A DNA stretch of 64,000 bases from Cavia porcellus (GCF_034190915.1 NW_026947514.1:4733701-4797700), one strand, 5' to 3'. Shown: positions 11,027 to 22,002, counted from the stretch's first letter. The notes: generated from the letters alone by a model not told the origin. Program-made: numbers and translations.

Positions 11027-11183
11027 TTTTTTTTGTCTTTTTTTGAGGCGGGGTATCGCTATGCAGTTCAGGCTGGGCTCAAGCTCACTTTGTAGCCCAG
11101 GCTGGTCTCAAACTTGCAACAATCCTCCCACCTCAGCTTCCCAAGTGCTGGGATTACAGGCATGAGCCACCACACCCAGCTCC
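11011..11183 (-). repeat. B1-like SINE
   Basis: T-run and GAGGCGGGGTATCGCTATGCAG...GATTACAGGCATGAGCCACCACACCCAGC. TGTGTTGTGAATTTCT is found on both flanks. Confidence 0.88.
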
Positions 11184-11286
11184 TGTGTTGTGAATTTCTG
11201 ATCTGACCTGCATCGTGATTGGAGAATGTAGCGCAATCTACATCTGCTTCTTGGAATTTTCATTTTTTAAAGAATTTGGATTTTTA

Positions 11287-11370
11287 GGGCTGGAGATTTA
11301 GCTCAGTGGCATACATGCCTGCCTGGCAAGTTCGAGGTCGTGAGTTTGATTTCCGATACTGAAAAAAAAA
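11287..11370 (+). repeat. ID-like SINE
   Basis: GGGCTGGAGATTTAGCTCAGTGGCATACATGCC...GTCGTGAGTTTGATTTCC and an A tail. Confidence 0.82.
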
Positions 11371-11391
11371 GATATTTAATAAATATTTTTG

Positions 11392-11520
11392 TTTTGTTTA
11401 TTTTTGAAACAGGATCTCACTAGGTGGTCCAGGCTGGCCTTGAAATCACTAGGGAGCCTGAGCTGGCCTGGAAGGATTTGCAATCCTGCCTCTGCAGCCC
11501 TGGGACACCATGCCTGGCTG
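11392..11520 (-). repeat. B1-like SINE
   Basis: GAAACAGGATCTCACTAGGTGGTCCAGGCTGGCC...ACACCATGCCTGGC. Confidence 0.75.
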
Positions 11521-12332
11521 TGAAGTACTTTGGGCGTAGTCCTTCTGCAGGAATGTTCAGTTCATCCTGAAGGCCTCTGTTTTTAGGATCGAGAGTTTGA
11601 TACAAAAGAATTAAACCTATCTCAGTAACAGCAGTGGACTATCTCCGGCCTTCCTTAATTTTTTTGTGCATATATTCTTAGAGAGGTGAAATAAAATTTC
11701 CTAGTACTGATGTGTCTTCTTTCTCCTTGTGTTTCTCTTGCTGTGCGAATGCAGAAACTGTGCCACATGGTTCATGAACATTAATGTATGCTATTAACTC
11801 CTTAAGAGAATAGTTACAGCTTCATGGTGGCTTGATTCATTATTGTTTTTACAAAGTGCGTATCTTGTCCTCAAATGTGTCTTGCCCAGAGTGTGGCTGA
11901 TACCTGCTGTGTGTTCACTGCTATCCTTGGTGCCATCCCTTTATCTCTTTCCTTCATGGTCTTCCCGCTTGGAGAATCTCTGGAGCATCCAGGATCCTGG
12001 TTGCCTGAGAACCACCAGGTGGGTGTTTCCCTTGAAGACTGTGTTTACCCAGGTGGAGGTGAGGATTCTATTACAGCGCTGATGAGGCCATCTTCTTTAG
12101 GCTTTCTGTTATCCAAGGTCTCAGTGTATTTGCTTAAACGGGGTATGTGTATTTCTTCTGATATTTGGGAAATTTTTCACTTGTCCTCGTGGTTGCTTTA
12201 TAATTTCACATTGTACTCTTCATCCTGTATTTCCCTGAAGGAGGCCGTTGACACCCAAATAGGAGTGATCATGACAGTTTTGTTTGCACATCCCTCACTC
12301 ACCTCCAGCATCCTTACACAATTTAATTGGTT

Positions 12333-12472
12333 TTTTCTTTTGAGGTGAGGCTTTGTTATGTAATGGAGGTTGGCTTTCATCTCCCTAAGTAGCCCAGGCC
12401 CGCCTTGAGCCCTCTTGCCTCAGCCTCCTGAATACTGGGATTACAGGCGTCTGCCAGGATGACCAGCTCACG
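12333..12472 (-). repeat. B1-like SINE
   Basis: TTTTGAGGTGAGGCTTTGTTATG...CTGGGATTACAGGCG. Confidence 0.8.
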
Positions 12473-12954
12473 ATTTACTTTTAAATGAAAGCATCAGGAT
12501 GTAAGATATTAATTTTATGCCACATATATAATGTAGAGATATCTGCGTCATTAGATCTAAGATTTACTCTGTTTTAAGATAATCTGCAGGTGTTATAAGA
12601 ACCGTTAGAATGAAGTGAATGTCTGTCCTTCCCAGCCGTCCCTGCAGAGGTCTGGCAGTGTTTGTCCATGAGATGGAATTCAAAGACACAATGACATTCT
12701 TCTTTCTGAACCCCATGTCCCTGTCTGGGCCACGTGGCCACCCTCAGAGTCTCTGCCCTTCCTCATGATTCAGAGGAAGTGGCTGGTGTCTTTGCAGAGA
12801 GCATAGCTGGGAGTGTCTAGTGGGACCCCCCCGGGTGGCACTGTGTCACCCATGATGGCCGGCACCCTGCCACTGAGTCCCCACTGCGGACATCAGGTCT
12901 GTCTTGCCAGTTCCTTTTTCTCCAGCCTTGTCTGTGGATCTGGGCACGGTGACC
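12473..12954. other. Intergenic, no recognised element
   Basis: AT-rich first, then ordinary unique sequence up to the MaLR element. Confidence 0.5.
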
Positions 12955-14240
12955 GCCTTAGTCACCTTTCATATCACTGAGACATAACGCCCGACTCTCA
13001 CAGCCTGAAGGAGGAGAGGTTTACCTTGGCTCACAGTGTGTAGAGATTTCAGTCCATAGTGGGCTGGCTGCAGGGCAGAATGTCGGGCAGAACGGGGGGA
13101 AGCAGAGAGGGACTCGACACCTCCTCCACCCAATATCACATTTCAGCCACAAACTCATCAGTGGAGTAATCTGCTGATGAATATCATCCCCCCCCCCACC
13201 TCGTGTTCTTGTCGCCTCCCCAAAGCTTCACCTATGAGCACATGACGCTTAAAGGGACATCTAGATATAAACCATAACGTTCTCCCCCTGGCCACCATGT
13301 CCATCCCTTTATGCAGAATGCATTTGGTCCATCTCCAAGGACTGCCCAGGTTCTCACAGTTCCAGCATGGCCAAAAGTTCAAGACTCTGAGACTCAAGGC
13401 AAACCCTTAGCTGTGAGCCTCGTACAAATGAAAAGAAAGTTAATTTCTGTACTGCTGACACATAAAGGCATGGGCTGAACATTCCATTCCACAAGGGAAA
13501 AACAGAAGGACAGAAAGGAAGGCAGCCAAGGCAAGACCAAAACCCAGCAGGGCCAACGCTGAGTCCTACAGTTCCATGTCCAGCACCTGGGGGGGTGGGC
13601 GGCCTGTGGCAAGGTGTGAACACCGTACTGCTTGGGCAGCCGGACCCTACAGTCCTGCGGGTGGTGATGGCCCTCGTGGCCTCTCTCCTGGACTGGCTAT
13701 GTCACTCTTCGTGCCTTTCCTCCGACCTTCCAAGTTCCTGGCTTCTGCAGCATCCCAGGGTCTCCGTGGCATGGGCTTCCCCTCAGCCTCCCACATGGCT
13801 CTCTTAAGGTTCCGCTGTGGCCCTTCCAGGCTGCCTCCTGCAATCCGGGTGGAAGCCTCTCAGAGGCCCCTCCTGGTACCAAAACCTGTTTCAGATACGC
13901 ACTACCTGATGCTCGCACCTCCAAAGGGGAGAGGCTTGTTTTGGTTCACACTGTGCTCATGTTCAGTCTGGAGGTGGCTGGCCCCAGGGCAGTGCGCTCG
14001 GCAGAGGGGAAACAACTTGGGCTGTGGTGGTGGGAACAGAGATGGGAGCTGAGGGAGGAGAGAGGGTACCAGACCCTTCCAGGCCACGCCCCCGGGACCG
14101 CTTCCACCAACCCGCTCCACTTGTCAGTGGCCTAATCCCCTGAGAAGTGTCACGTCCCTGCATCCAGTCACCTCCCCAAACCCAGTCTTGAGCAAATGAG
14201 GGGCCACCATGACAGGGACAGTCACACAAAGCCAGTCATA
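12955..14240 (-). mobile_element. MaLR-type LTR retrotransposon, antisense: LTR, short internal part, LTR
   Basis: On the plus strand the sequence reads like the antisense of THE1/MST-type MaLR elements. A first LTR lies at about 12955-13283 (GAGACATAACGCCCGAC, TTCAGTCCATAGTGGGCTGG, ending AAACCATAAC). Internal sequence follows at about 13284-13915 (GACTCAAGGCAAACCC, CCCAGCAGGGC). A second, more diverged LTR lies at about 13916-14240. The internal part is short and has no coding capacity that I can see. Edges are approximate. Confidence 0.7.
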
Positions 14241-14527
14241 GTTGATGTTGTCTTGCTAAGGCTTGTTGGAAATTCCTCCCATCTTCCTCCAAGAAGGACG
14301 CATTGTTACCACCGGCGGCAGCCCTGGGATTACCACACCGGCCTCTGAGCCTGCTTCTAGCAAGTCACCTCCAGGGGACCACGCCTGGTGCAGCCATTGC
14401 TGCTGCCCTTTCTTCCGCCTGGGTGCGGTCTGTACCCCAATTTGTTCTTCTGGACCAGACTTGTTCGCTGTGGCTTGGACTGAGCAGCCCCTCTTGGGAT
14501 CCCACCCTATGACTCCGTCACCATGGT

Positions 14528-14612
14528 AACCAGCCCGGCTACACAGTGAGTTCAAGGCCAGCCCGGACTAAATGGCAAAGCCTTCTCTCAACAAACAAAC
14601 AAACAAACAAAC
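14528..14612 (+). repeat. B1-like SINE 3' fragment with CAAA repeat tail
   Basis: GGCTACACAGTGAGTTCAAGGCCAGCC...TTCTCTCAACAAACAAACAAAC, immediately before the RPL7A pseudogene. Confidence 0.75.
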
Positions 14613-14629
14613 CATCCGCAGACAACTTT

Positions 14630-15430
14630 TACTTTCTCTGTCAGCTGCCAAGATGCCAACAGGGAGGAAAGCCAAGAGGGAGGAGGTGGCACTGGCCCCT
14701 GCCATCGTGAGGAAGAAGGAGGCCATGAAGGTGCTGAACCCCCTGTCTGGGAAGAGGCCCAAGAACTTCGGCATTGGGCAGGACATCGTCCGGGAGAGCT
14801 CTCACCGCTTTGCCCAATGCCCCGCAGTGACGGGGGCTCTCCTGAAGGTGCCTCCTGCGATGACCCCGTTCACCAGGCCTCGGACGGCAAACAGCTGCCC
14901 AGCTGCTCAGGCTTGCCCACAAGTACGACCAGAGGCAAAGGGAAAGAAGGAGACGCTCTTGGCCCACGCTGAGACGAAAGCTGCTGGCAGGGGGGGCGTC
15001 CCCACTAAGAGACCCCGTCCTCAGAGCAGGTGTTAATGCTGTCACCGCTCTGGTAGAGAACAGGAAGCCTCAGCCAGCAGTGATCTCGGGTGGATCCCTC
15101 TGAGCTGGCTGTGTCCCAGTTGGCCCCATGTCACAAGATGGGCGTCCCTTTCTGCACCATCGAGGCGAGGGCCAGGCTGGGGCATCTGGTCCGCAGGAAG
15201 TCCTGCACCACCGCTGCACCACCCGCTTCCCCTCTAGACAAGGGCCGCTGGCTAAGCTGGAGGAGTGGATTGGGACCAGCCACCATGACAGACAGGACCA
15301 GATCCAGCATCCCTGGGGAGGCAGCTCTGGGCCTCCTGTCGCCAAGCTGGAAAAGACAAAGGCTAAAGAAATGGCCACTGAACTGGGCCCAGTGTGCCCC
15401 TGAGTTTTCTGTACACAAAAATAATAAATA
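14630..15430 (+). pseudogene. Processed pseudogene of ribosomal protein RPL7A
   Basis: From the ATG at 14653 the translation resembles RPL7A from its start (MPTGRKAK..., then KRPKNFGIGQDI). It matches in pieces to the C-terminus, which ends in a form of [15 protein letters not shown] near 15401. There are no introns. Frameshifts and stop codons break the frame (one stop after about residue 127), and internal segments are degraded. The 3' end keeps RPL7A UTR-like sequence (GAGTTTTCTGTACAC) and an A-rich end. This is a reverse-transcribed, dead copy of the large-subunit ribosomal protein gene. It is sandwiched between a B1 fragment and a B1 copy. Confidence 0.9.
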
Positions 15431-15433
15431 GAA

Positions 15434-15590
15434 GCCGGGCTTGGTGGTGCACTCCTGGAATCCCAGCACTTGGGAGTCTGAGGCAATTGGATCGTTGCAA
15501 GTTCGAGACCAGCCTGGGCTACAAAGTGAGCTCAAGGCCCACCTGAACTGCGAATCGAGACCCTGCCTCAAAAAGACAAATAAGTAAATC
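15434..15590 (+). repeat. B1-like SINE
   Basis: GCCGGGCTTGGTGGTGCAC... with the duplicated segment GTGAGCTCAAGGCCCACC. Confidence 0.88.
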
Positions 15591-15711
15591 AATCATCCTT
15601 AATTGGGGGAGGGGAACCAACCCAGTGCCTATGACTCTCCAGGACTCTTAGTTAGACCCTCAGAGCCATGGGTGGGATGGGCTCATTTTTTGTACTTACT
15701 TCATGCATTTT

Positions 15712-15803
15712 ATATATATATATATATTTTGTACTGGGAATCAAGCCAGCAAGCTTGTGCTTGCCGGGCAGGCGCTGTGCCGCTCAGCTACATCCTCCAG
15801 CCC
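15712..15803 (-). repeat. ID-like SINE with TA repeat tail
   Basis: TATATATA, then GTACTGGGAATCAAGCC...CTCAGCTACATCCTCCAGCCC. Confidence 0.75.
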
Positions 15804-17671
15804 AATAATTTTTAAATTTTACTAGTACACATTTGGAGTTCCTGCACGGTCACCTCGGGGTTGGTTCCGTGGACATGTTTACGGTTCGGCCCTTCTCCCT
15901 TTTCACCGCCTGCCCTGTGCTTTACCTAAGTGGGCTCACATCGGATGTGACCTTCCGGTCCGGCTTTTTCGCCTCCAGCCACCGTGTGTTTAGGGGTGAC
16001 TGCATTAATGTCACACCCCTCCCTCCCCAGCCTGGCCCGTGCCGGTGGGGATTAATGTCTCGGCCGCTGGCACTTAGCCCAAGAGAGATTTAACTAGAGG
16101 GTGTAACCCGGCTGTGGCTCTCTTGTGCAGATTCTGAGAATCTGGAAACCAGGTCAGAGATTGCTCTGGTACGGGGCACAGGGGCGCCAGTGGCACCTGC
16201 TGGTTTTGTCATAAGCACCCCTGTTGGTGACCTGAGGTCACCTCACTGGCAGTGCGGGTCTCCCACTCAGCCTTTTCCCTGGTGCAGCCCAACAGCTGCC
16301 TCTACCCTGTGCCCGGGACAAGAGCTGTTGGACAGGCCCCTGGCGTGATCTCCCAGCTGGAAGGTGTCCCCTGTCCTCTCTAAAGCCCTTGGAGAAGTCC
16401 CCAGGTACAAAGGCTGTGAGGGACAGTTGCCCTCAGGTCCCTGGGGGTTGACATGTCACTTCTGGGGGGCAGGGCTGTGCCATTGTCCCCAGCACCTGTT
16501 GCATAGATGGCAAGGCATGGGTAGTGGGGTGCCCTACCCTGCGCTTGGGGCTGGGCCCTGGCAGACAAGCTCAAGAGAGGCCATGCCTGGCTCAAGGGGG
16601 TACGTCACCCCGGAGGCTGCCAGAGCAAAGGCTTGGCCCAGCAGGTGAGACAGCTCACATGGGCAGTGAGTATCTTACTTTGGAGGAATGGAGCTGTGGG
16701 TAGCTCTGGGGTTTTCAAGGCCTGAGTGAACCACATATGTGGGTGACTGAATCAGCCCAAGGTAAGTTCCACAGTTCGTTCTTACCTCCCAGAGCAAGCC
16801 ATTCCTGCACTCCACCCTGAAGGAGCTAATCCCTGTTTCTCTGGCAGGGCCTTAGGCTCCACCAATGATCCTTTACCTCCCCTCCCCCACAGCTCTTTGA
16901 GCCAAGGTCTTGGCAGGCTGGCCAGGCTGGCCCTTCTTGGGAGATCCTCTGGTCTCATCCTCCAAGGAAATGGAACTGCATGTGTGGCCACCACACCTGG
17001 CTCCTCACCGGGCTCACCAGGTCTTAGCTGCAGCTGTGGGGCTGCTGTTGCCAAGCCTGAGACTTAAGGGAGGACCCACCCCTCATGCCCTCTTCTGGGG
17101 TCCCCATCCTCTCCTGGGACAGGAGCTTTCTGGTCCTTTGCCTTCCGGGACTGAAGTCATGCGTCCCAAACCCTGCCTGACGGTGAGGTCTGTGCTTGGT
17201 GGCCTCGAGTAGGGCTGTCCTGGTGGGCCACGGCCTGGGGGTAGCACTCGTGCAGTGACCTCAGAGCATGGCTGGGGCAGGGGCTCGCTGTGCCCTGCCT
17301 CCCAGGTGTGGGACACCTGGGCAGGCAGAAAAATGGTGAAAAGGATTCAGAGGCCCAGTTTTCTCCAGCCCTTCATCCCAGGGAAAGGCACTGGACTTGG
17401 GTTCTAGGCCCTCTGGGGCCTGTGATCTCAGGTCTCTGTAGAAGAGAGGAGAGGGTCTCCTGGCACCCACCCTCAGTTCCCAGGGTTGTCGCTGCTTTTC
17501 TTGAACAAGAGAGTCTGGGGCCAGGGCGGGGTCACAGGTGGGGAGGGGACAGGCAGGGACAGGCAGAGGAGAGGTGAGGGCTGGCAGGCTTTGAGGTGGG
17601 CGGACGGCACAGGGAGGTGGCCGCCCCAGGGATCACAGCCCCGAGGTGTCCATTAATCAACAAAATTAATT
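15804..17671. other. Intergenic, unique sequence
   Basis: Free of SINEs. It contains the 17-base palindrome at 16226 and two ATTAATGTC-type motifs at about 16004 and 16051. No gene recognised. Confidence 0.55.
16226..16242. promoter_or_regulatory. Perfect 17-base palindrome of AGGTCA-type half-sites
   Basis: GGTGACCT-G-AGGTCACC: two nuclear-receptor-type half-sites in everted orientation with one base between them. Binding is not known. Confidence 0.4.
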
Positions 17672-17855
17672 AGAGCCAAGACAAGCTGGTACACCCAGCA
17701 CTTTGGGAGGCTAAGGCAGGAGGATCACAAGCTTGAGCCCAGCCTAGACAACTTGGTGATTTAGCAAGACCCTGTCTCAAAATAAAAATGAGATGGACTG
17801 GGGTGTAGCTGAGCGGGAGGGCCCTCGGTTCAATCCCCAGTACAGAGAAAAGAGA
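17672..17855 (+). repeat. B1+ID composite SINE
   Basis: GTACACCCAGCACTTTGGGAGG... then GGACTGGGGTGTAGCTGAGCGGG...GGTTCAATCCCCAGTAC. Confidence 0.75.
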
Positions 17856-19079
17856 ATTAATTAGGTATCTTTTACACTTTTAATGATTTACACTTGAGAA
17901 AAATCTTGTGACACAGCCCTATCTCCCTTGGTGCGGAACACGGGTGCACGTGCACACAGGTACGCTCACGGACGGGCTTGTACACATGCATGCAGCCCCC
18001 TCGCAGCACCAGGTAGACATCCATAACATCTGGGGCTCCACAGCCCCAGACCCCCATGCACCTGCACGCCTGAGCTGGGATCCCTGCTGGCCTGAGTCAC
18101 CTCCTGGCCAGGCCAGGGTCCAACACTGGGTGCAGCCTCCCAGATCTGTGGGTGCTTCGTGCCCATCATGCATACTGAGGCCTCTCGGGAGACCCACCTA
18201 CTGTGGGCCAGGCCAGAATGCCCTAGTCACCAGAAGCAGCCCAGCCCCAGTCTGTCTCTGTCTCTTGAGTAACCCCAAACCCAATGGGAGGGACAGGGCA
18301 GGTGGGATCCTATCGAGGTTTAGCTGCCTGTCATGGGCTGAGCCCCATGCCTGCTAATCTGGGGCACCTGCTAATTGGGGGCTTAGTTTAGTCACATGCA
18401 GGCCTGGCGACCTGGCCTGAAAAGTATTCTACAGCCTTTATTTGTATAATCCTCCCTGATACCTGCACCCATGATTGCTGAACCCTCTTTTTTTGGTATG
18501 TATATGTCAAGGTAGGGTCCAAGTTATTAAGTTGCCCAGTATAGGCTTGGATTTGAGGTTCTCCTGCCTCAGCCTCCTAGAGTGCTGAGATTACAGATGT
18601 GTGCCATTCCACCCACTCTAGAGTCTTTTTCTAAGTGACATCCAGCCCTGGCCATGAGTCTGTCTTCTGGCTGGGTGGTACCAGAGTTTGCCCTCTGTCC
18701 AGCCCCTTCCTGTCACCCTTCACCTCTATTGGTAGCCAGGAACTGAGGCAAACCCAGCGGTCTGGACTGTGACATTTGTCATATCTGCTTGGGACAGTGG
18801 CCTCTGTGAAGGGTCAGCGCCCTGCACTGCACATCGGTGAAGACACCACCATCCTTAGACTGCAGCCCCAGGGGCGGGTATGCACGGCTGTGCCCGTGTG
18901 TGCGTAAAGCCAAGTGTGAGCTCAGCTGGGCTTCATGTGGGAGGAGCAGCAGCCTGGCCTGCGGGAGGATCTGGTGCCAAGGAGGGTTCCTAGGAGCCTC
19001 TCTGGCCTCCAGCTCTCACGGGATTCACAGATTTATATGAAGTGGGAAGACACTGTGGAGGGGCTTCATGCATAAGGAT
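17856..19079. other. Intergenic, mostly unique sequence
   Basis: One B1 copy at 18490-18620; otherwise nothing recognised. Confidence 0.55.
18490..18620 (-). repeat. B1-like SINE
   Basis: GTCAAGGTAGGGTCC...TCCTGCCTCAGCCTCCTAGAGTGCTGAGATTACAG. Confidence 0.75.
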
Positions 19080-19205
19080 CCAGGAGCAGTGGGGCAGGCC
19101 AGTGATCCCAGCGCCCGGGAGGCTGAGGCAGGAAGATTGCCATGAGATGGAGGTTAGCTGGGGCTACATGGCGAGATCTTGTCTCAAACAACAAAACAAA
19201 ATAAT
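19080..19205 (+). repeat. B1-like SINE
   Basis: CAGTGATCCCAGCGCCCGGGAGGC...GGGGCTACATGGCGAGATCTTGTCTC. Confidence 0.8.
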
Positions 19206-19217
19206 GAAGCAAAACAC

Positions 19218-19715
19218 TGGGTAGCTGTATAGGTGGGCGTGAGGAGCCTATGGCCTCAATTGTATAACAACCCTGACTCCGTCGTCTTATGACAAACAGT
19301 AGCCATCTTAAGTGCTAACTTATAGTTAAGTTTGTAATTCTTAGATAAGCTGCTGCTTCTCCATGCCCTGCTGTTTCCTCCACAGTCACACTCTCTTTAG
19401 TGCTGAGATAAGTTTCTCTCGCTCCACACCCTGCCCATATCCCCAGGCCACACACTCTTCCCCATCCACTGAGACCACGTGCTGTGGCCTAGCTGCCTGC
19501 TGACGTCAGAGCCTTGGCCCCCACTCTCCCACATCCTGTATATGTGTGGCATTGCCTTTCAATACATGAGACTTGATCAGAATCCTGTCTTGTCTCCATT
19601 CCTTGTGTCTCTTGTCCTTTATTCATCCCCGCTCCTCCTCTTGGGTTCCCATTGGCTTACCCACGGGTCACGAAGTACCACCCGGCCCAGGACAGGTGGG
19701 AGTGAGACACATCCC
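19218..19715 (+). mobile_element. Endogenous retrovirus solo LTR (class II/ERVK-like)
   Basis: A unit of about 490 bases starting TGTATAGG and ending near GAGACACA. It contains GCCTCAATTGTATAACAACCCTGAC, ...GCCATCTT..., a TGTATATG TATA-like motif at about 19538 and a C/T-rich 3' part typical of U5. No gag/pol sequence flanks it, so it is a solo LTR. The family is assigned by general look only. Confidence 0.55.
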
Positions 19716-19957
19716 TCTATAAAAATAAAATAGGGCAGTGGGAAGGGTTATACAGAGAGGTGTGTGGTGGCGGAGGGCCTTGAAATAGCAGTCATTCAGT
19801 CATTAATTAGCAGGCCTGGGATTTCACAAGGGGTGGGAGGGGCTGCCTATGTCTTTGTCTCAGCCAGCTGGCCCTTCAGGGTGATGACAGTCTGCTGAGT
19901 GTCTTTTCCAGGAACATAACCTTGTTTACCCAGAAGAGCGCAAGCCTCCTTGGTCAC

Positions 19958-20372
19958 TGTCTTCGTTCCTTTTCACATCGCTGAGACAAAACACCCGACA
20001 TCCAAAGTTAAAGGAGGAAAGGTTTGCTTAGCTCACAGTTTGTGGAGGTTTCAGTCCATGATCGGGTTGCTCCATGGCAGGGTGGCTGGCAGAGGGGCAT
20101 CTGTTTTTGGCAGACAGAAGGCAGCCAAAGCAGCAAGTGCCAAGCACCAAGCTGTGCCACAGCTCTTTCCGTCCTCACTTATGCCCTGCTCAGGCTGCCT
20201 GTCCCTAGCGAGGGCAGCACCCACCCCTTAAGCCCAGCATCACATGCTGAGTCCATTTTAACATTGCATCCTTGAGCCCAGCAGCACAAAGCCGGGATTG
20301 GTCACCTCCAGAAAGCCCCCCCGTGACCACACGAGGCTCTGATGGGCTATCTAGACACAAGCCATCACGGTT
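19958..20372 (-). mobile_element. MaLR-type solo LTR, antisense
   Basis: Same family and orientation as the LTRs at 13 kb: TCGCTGAGACAAAACACCCGAC at its left, TTTCAGTCCATGATCGG, and GACACAAGCCATCACGG at its right end. No internal sequence is next to it. Confidence 0.65.
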
Positions 20373-20589
20373 GCTATCAGTATGTTGTTTATATTTTTTA
20401 GTTTATTTTACTTCTTGTGCCATTCTGGGATTGGCCCCTCTCAGTGCCACTGAGAACTTGCCAGGAGTTGGGGGAATCCTGGGGACTTCACTGAGATGTT
20501 GGGGGCCTGGAGAGCAAGAAGGTCCCAGTGTCCTTTACTGCAAAGAGGACAGTGCTCAGGCAAAGGCCCAGTGGTCCACCACAAATATA

Positions 20590-20945
20590 TAGACAAGGTC
20601 TGATGGACCAGAACCCTGCCACGAAAAAGAGGCTTTATTGGGCAGGGGTGGACCGCCTTGCAGGTCAAGACAGCCCCTGTTTGGCTTGGGGAAAGGGTTT
20701 TTAAGGGTTGTTGGCGGGGGGGGGGGGGGTCTCTGTGGGTGATCCAGGTGCGAGCAGCAGATGTGACACGGTCCTGGGCAGCGTTGACTTTTGTGGTTGG
20801 ATCAGCTCTGGGAAGTTTCTTTTCTTGTAATGGAAACATGAACAGGTTCTGGGGACAGGCTGACCCTTTAAAGCCATTTCCTGGCCAGGGTGCCCTGGAA
20901 CCAGATTTCTGTGGAGCAGGATGCTGAGCTTTAGAGGCCACAGTG
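20590..20945 (-). mobile_element. Probable retroviral LTR, antisense
   Basis: Read on the minus strand it has a TTAAAAACCC TATA-like motif, then CAATAAAGCCTC as a poly(A) signal (plus-strand TTTATT near 20634) and a short tail. This is the spacing of U3-R in a retroviral LTR. A poly(G/C) run interrupts it at about 20715. No internal proviral sequence is found. Confidence 0.45.
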
Positions 20946-21045
20946 ATGTCCCAGGGCGGGCAGGCCAGTGGGAAACTTGCCAGGCAGGAAGGAGCACAGC
21001 GGCTTGGGGACCTGCTGCAGGAGCGCGGGCTGCTCCACTACCTGG

Positions 21046-21290
21046 CCGTGCGTGGTGGTGCATGCCTGTGCTGCCAGCATGAGGGAAGCCGAGGCAGGAG
21101 GATCACAAATTCAAAGTCAGCCTGGGATACCTAGCAAGTCTGAGGTCAGCATGGACTGCAGAGTAAGACCTTGTCTCAAAACAAACCAAGACAAAATGGG
21201 CTGGAGGTGTAGCTCAGTGGTGGAGTGCTTGCCTGGCATGAAAGAGGCCCTGGGCTCCATCCCAGATCTGAAAAAAGCCAGAGCAGCCAG
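21046..21290 (+). repeat. B1+ID composite SINE
   Basis: B1 to about 21190, then GGGCTGGAGGTGTAGCTCAGTGGTGG...GGCCCTGGGCTCCATCCC. Confidence 0.78.
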
Positions 21291-21351
21291 GCTCATCTGA
21301 GCAAAATATGCACTAGTGGTTGACTGGTGGAGTTAGCCATTGTACCCGATC

Positions 21352-21557
21352 AGAAGGGAAGGGGAGGGAAGGGAGGGGAGGGGAGGGAAGGGGAGGGAAG
21401 GGAGGGGAGGGGAGGGGAGGGAAGGGAGGGGAGGGGAGGGGAGGGGAGGGAAGGGAGGGGAGGGGAGGGAAGGGAAGAAAATGGAAGGGGAGGGAAGAGG
21501 AGGGAAGGGAAGAGAATGGAAGGGGAGGGGAGGGGAGGAAGGGAGAGAAGGGAGAGA
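21352..21557 (+). repeat. Polypurine GGGGA/GGGAA array
   Basis: The first 130 bases are purine without interruption, and only a few T interruptions follow to 21557. Built of GGGGA and GGGAA units. Confidence 0.95.
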
Positions 21558-21845
21558 TAAATGGGAAGAGGCTGGGCAGAAGTGACCTGTTAAATGGACC
21601 AACAGTGTGGGCGATGCCCCTCGGCAGATTCTGATGTCACCAGCGTCACCCGTGTGTGCTGCCTGTCTCGCAGGGCTGGGGATGGGAGCCAGGCAAGGAC
21701 CACAGCAGCCCAAAGCCTGGCATAACCACCCTGCACCCCAGCTGGTGGCCCTGCTTGATCACACCCGGCTCCAGCACCCAAAGACTTTCATTTTAATCGG
21801 TCATACAGCATGTCTGAGTGTCTATGCCCAGGGTGAGATCAGTGG

Positions 21846-22002
21846 GGTTGTTTTAGGGGTAGGGGTGGCACAGGGGATTGAACCCCGGCCCTTTTAATTT
21901 TTTGCTTTGAGACAGAGTCTTGCTGAGTTGTGCAGGCAGCATGAACTGGAGACCCTCCTGCCTCAGTCTCCCCAAGTGCTGGGTCACATCCCCGGCTCCA
22001 GG
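21846..22002 (-). repeat. ID+B1 composite SINE, degraded
   Basis: GGGGATTGAACCCCGGCCCTTT then GAGACAGAGTCTTGCTGAG. Confidence 0.65.

Larger units (their letters stand above)
10500..12330 (-). mobile_element. Old LINE-1 fragment(s), antisense, split by SINEs
   Basis: AT-rich DNA that reads like antisense L1 (GCTATGAGTTTTCCTCTGAGTATTGC, TTCTTCTGATATTTGGGAAA). It is interrupted by four SINE insertions between 10883 and 11520. The clearest L1 part is 10640-10870 continuing at 11184-11285. The assignment of 11720-12330 is weaker. Confidence 0.6.

Noticed and set aside
21320..21634. Frames encoding Gly/Arg/Glu repeats
   Set aside because: Direct translation of the GGGGA polypurine array, not a protein gene.
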